Part shown: positions 61,572 to 64,000 of the stretch, piece by piece
Layout: each line of letters begins with the position of its first letter
How positions within the stretch are numbered: the first letter of the stretch is position 1
Source of the DNA: Geothrix sp.
GTDB lineage: Bacteria > Acidobacteriota > Holophagae > Holophagales > Holophagaceae
Reading direction: 5' to 3'
DNA length: 64,000 bases
Assembly: GCA_030681515.1 (NCBI GenBank)
Contig: JAUXSE010000022.1
Span: 22,408 to 86,407 of the forward strand
Made by a program: the position numbers and the translations under genes
The notes under the pieces: model-generated
The model's database searches: none
The model's input: only the letters and a program-made list of their open reading frames with translations
What the model was told of the DNA's origin: nothing

Positions 61572-63755
61572 TCAAGGGGCACCCTCGGTCGCGAGAGCGA
61601 GCTGGCCAGCCTCACCCATGGTCATGGGCACGACGCCATGGCGGTCCCGCAAGCCCGCGTGGAACCGGAGCAGTTCCTCCAGGATCGCCAGGTTCTCGTT
61701 GAGGTTGGTTCCGAAGTTGTGCGGGTGCCACCACAGGTGGAAGCATTCGCCCTTGCGGGCGGCGGATTCCATGGCCCCCTGGATCCGCCGGACCCGCCTT
61801 CCCTCCATCCTGGACAGCCGGGGGGAATAGGGTCTGAGGAAGCGGCTGGATGGGCAGTTGACCAGGCCGCTGTCCAGGAAGCGCCTGGGAACAAACCCAT
61901 GGTCTCCGGTGACGTTGATGTAGCTGTCAGTCAGTCTTGCCGCCCGTCTGAATGAAGACTGATTCTCTCCTGTGGACTCCGCGTACATCCAGGAGGACTC
62001 GTTCCCGCGAAAGACGTTGAATCCCAGGTCCGAGCAGACGGAGAGGTACTCGAAATTGGTCTGATTCCGGGGAAAGACAAAGCTGGTGGGGCGGATCGAA
62101 AGCCGATTCGAGGCTTCGACGCAGGCCTCCAGGTCGGCCTTGAACTGGGCGGAGTTCTGGCCCGTCTCAAGACAGTAGTAGTGGGAAAACGTGTGGCTTC
62201 CCAGTTCCATTCCCTCGCACTCCAGGATCTGCCGCACCAGGCCCAGTCCGAAATGATAGGGATCCTGCTTCTCGTCTTCCCCCACCTCGTCCAGGGAAAG
62301 ATAGGGATCGAGCCTCGATTGTTCATAGGTTGGACGCATGTCCGGCAGGTGGGCGAGGAGATCCGACCGGCGCTCGAACAGCGTCATGCCGACCGCCGCC
62401 CAGGTGGCCTTGACTTCATAGCGCTTGAAGAGGCCAAGGACGGCTGGGATGGCCTCGCGCTCGCCCAGGATGTGATCTCCGTAGGTCTGGATGGTCCGTT
62501 TGTCGCGAACGCCCCACATGAGCTCGAAGTCCATGGAGATGATGAACCCGGGGGGTGGGGCTTTCACGCCGGGATGGGACTCCGCCATGGTGACGGGTTC
62601 CCGGGTGTTCACCTTCCCTGGACTGGGCTGCGATTGCCTTGCGACCCTGATCGCCTGCCGGATCATCATGTCCCAGCGGTCCACCACCCGTTCGTTGTCG
62701 AAGTGCCGGGCAATGCGTTCGCGCCCGGCAGCGCCCATCCTCAGGCGTTCCTCCCTGCCCAGCCCCATCATGTGGGTCATGCGCCCGGAGAGGGCCTCCG
62801 CGTCGCGGATGGGCACGATGTACCCACAGACGCCCTGTTGGAGAAGTTCCCTGACACCGCCGGCATCGGTGCTCACCACCGGCACCTCCGAGGCCATGGC
62901 TTCCATGACGGTGTTGGGCATGCCCTCCCAGGCGGAGGAAAGCACGAAGGCATCGCAAGCCCGGAGCAGGCGGGGAACATCGGCGCGGGCTCCAAGGAAA
63001 TGGACCTTGCCCGCCAATCCACGCCGCTCCGCCTCGGCCAGGAGGGCCTCCTCACACTCGCCGGCGCCCGCGATGAGCAGATGGAATTCCGGGGAGGAAG
63101 CGGCGCAGCGTTCCGCCGCATCCAGGAGCGTCGGGTAGTCCTTCGCGGGTCGCAGGTTGCCCACCGCGAGCCAGACGAACGCGCCGGGCGAGAAGGCGAA
63201 CTCCGCCCTCGCCTCTTCCCGCGGGATGGGATGCGGAAAAGCTGAAGCGATGATCCCGTTGGGAATCACCGTTGTCTTCGTGGGCGTGAGGATCCGCCGC
63301 TTCAACATGTAGTTGATGGCGGCATGGGAATTCGAGGCGGTGAGATGGATGAGCCCTTCGGTCCCGCGGTAGACCATCTCCCGGAACGGCGTCTTCACAT
63401 AGGCGGTGCGCAGGGAGGCGATGATGACCGGGATTCCGGCGATCCTTCCACACACGCGGCCCATGATGTCGCCATGGAAATTGAAAGTGATCAACACGGT
63501 GGGGCGCCAGCGCGCCAGTTGGAGGATCATCCGGAAGGCCATGAAAAAAGGCAGGCGTGGCAACCACGGCATGCGCTTTGAACACTCGAAGAGGGGGATA
63601 TCCGCGGTCTTGAGCTCCCCGAGGAACTCCGTGGACGGGAGCATGGTGATGATCCCCACCGTCCAGCCCCGCCGCCGGAGGGTGGCTGCGATGCGGGTCA
63701 GCTGGGTTTCAGCGCCGCCGCGCACGAGGTGGTCCGTAAGGAAGACGATGTCCAT
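61572..63755 (-). CDS. Bifunctional GT4 glycosyltransferase / polysaccharide deacetylase fusion
   Basis: 727 residues. Residues 1-370 are a GT4 transferase: FLTDHLVRGGAETQL, GNLRPAKDYPTLL, CDAFVLSSAWEGMPNTVMEAMASEVPVV. A linker at 371-400 leads into a NodB-like deacetylase (from about 402) with FIISMDFELMWG as metal-site motif 1, GSHTFSHYYC as motif 2 (His521, His525), FVFPRNQ, and late WWHPHNFG. Both activities probably act on the same intermediate: add a HexNAc, then remove its acetyl group, in the cytoplasm. The ATG sits just beside palindromic module B. Confidence 0.9.
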   Translation of the reverse strand: MDIVFLTDHLVRGGAETQLTRIAATLRRRGWTVGIITMLPSTEFLGELKTADIPLFECSKRMPWLPRLPFFMAFRMILQLARWRPTVLITFNFHGDIMGRVCGRIAGIPVIIASLRTAYVKTPFREMVYRGTEGLIHLTASNSHAAINYMLKRRILTPTKTTVIPNGIIASAFPHPIPREEARAEFAFSPGAFVWLAVGNLRPAKDYPTLLDAAERCAASSPEFHLLIAGAGECEEALLAEAERRGLAGKVHFLGARADVPRLLRACDAFVLSSAWEGMPNTVMEAMASEVPVVSTDAGGVRELLQQGVCGYIVPIRDAEALSGRMTHMMGLGREERLRMGAAGRERIARHFDNERVVDRWDMMIRQAIRVARQSQPSPGKVNTREPVTMAESHPGVKAPPPGFIISMDFELMWGVRDKRTIQTYGDHILGEREAIPAVLGLFKRYEVKATWAAVGMTLFERRSDLLAHLPDMRPTYEQSRLDPYLSLDEVGEDEKQDPYHFGLGLVRQILECEGMELGSHTFSHYYCLETGQNSAQFKADLEACVEASNRLSIRPTSFVFPRNQTNFEYLSVCSDLGFNVFRGNESSWMYAESTGENQSSFRRAARLTDSYINVTGDHGFVPRRFLDSGLVNCPSSRFLRPYSPRLSRMEGRRVRRIQGAMESAARKGECFHLWWHPHNFGTNLNENLAILEELLRFHAGLRDRHGVVPMTMGEAGQLALATEGAP

Positions 63756-63756
63756 C

Positions 63757-64000
63757 TAGTGCACCTCGCCCGAAATACCTGGATCAATGCGGTGATGGCG
63801 AGGTGCACTTCCCCTGGCCAACGCATGCGTTGGCCAGGATCTATGGGCATCGGGGCACGGCCCCTCTGGCGCCCTTGCGCGCAGGCGCGCCAGGGCTGTC
63901 ACCCCGCTGGGGGCACTGCCCTCCGGGTATCGCAAGCGTTGCTTGCTCCCGCTCGCTGGGGCTCGCGGACCCGGAGCCTCTCCCCAGACCCCCGCCACGT
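63757..64000. repeat. Palindrome-rich intergenic module B (right edge, continues outside)
   Basis: AGTGCACCTCGCC and its complement lie at about 63758-63770 and 63800-63812 as a 13-bp inverted repeat. A perfect 22-bp palindrome centred on GCATGC (63816-63838) and GCAAGCGTTGCTTGC near 63931 are further hairpins. GGGCTGTCACCCC, the complement of GGGGTGACAGCCC in module A, and a G/C-rich end recall module A at 28273-28476. No believable gene is present. Confidence 0.6.

Noticed and set aside
63756..63998. 80-codon leftward open frame at the right edge
   Set aside because: It lies wholly within palindromic repeats; composition follows the repeat and no domain is visible.

Overview
The window is GC-rich bacterial chromosome with dense, often overlapping genes. 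Multihaem c-type cytochromes, an alpha-2-macroglobulin operon, a large exopolysaccharide locus and many high-GC acidobacterial-looking hypothetical proteins suggest a Geothrix/Holophaga-like member of the Acidobacteriota. That assignment is inference from gene content; no rRNA or tRNA gene is visible.

Left part (1-29253). First comes a leftward respiratory block: the start of a multihaem cytochrome, an 11-haem cytochrome c fused to a membrane cytochrome b (CbcL-like), and two small monohaem paralogues, with a Crp/Fnr-type palindrome in between. A methylmalonyl-CoA mutase large subunit, an amidohydrolase and rpe follow. A leftward, fully overlapping operon (about 7967-19214) has the gene content of the E. 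coli yfa / P. aeruginosa mag clusters: DUF2138, DUF1175, alpha-2-macroglobulin, DUF2135, a serine-transpeptidase-like protein and a metallopeptidase-like/SpoIID-like protein, with a GIY-YIG gene as tail. Next are housekeeping genes (hutI, DUF465, an orphan OppD-type ATPase, guaB, pyrC), a broken DUF2007 gene, an NTF2-like protein, a TPR protein, a zinc alcohol dehydrogenase and a SpoU methyltransferase.

Right part (29469-63755). This is one exopolysaccharide/capsule locus in several transcription units. Precursor genes are a PglF/CapD-type dehydratase, a DegT aminotransferase, a WbpP-type epimerase and a TviB/WbpO-type dehydrogenase. An initiating phosphoglycosyltransferase, several GT4 transferases, a Wzy-like polymerase and a MurJ-like flippase build and move the repeat unit. 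Export and its phosphorylation control use Wza, Wzb and Wzc-type proteins. Decoration genes include an asparagine-synthetase-like amidotransferase, an ATP-grasp ligase, a FemAB/GNAT-like protein, CapA, two DUF2334 deacetylase-like proteins, a GT4-deacetylase fusion and an acetyltransferase. Two secreted beta-helix proteins are lyase-like. The likely product is an N-acetyl-hexosaminuronic-acid-rich glycan carrying amide or amino-acid groups (inference).

The most unusual aspect is the regulation built into this locus. A beta-hydroxyacid-dehydrogenase-like domain that has lost catalytic-site residues is fused to a LytTR DNA-binding domain. A two-component pair joins a histidine kinase with a degenerate ATPase domain to a sigma-54 activator, and a textbook -24/-12 promoter lies just in front of the next gene, a secreted lyase-like lipoprotein. 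The initiating sugar transferase ends in a PilZ domain with both c-di-GMP motifs. With the tyrosine kinase/phosphatase pair, at least four control inputs meet on one polymer.

Repeats are also informative: two inverted copies of a 130-138 bp CACGAAGG-type hairpin repeat, a heptanucleotide repeat, a MITE-like element flanked by CTAG, and two related palindrome-rich modules at 28.3 kb and at the right edge.
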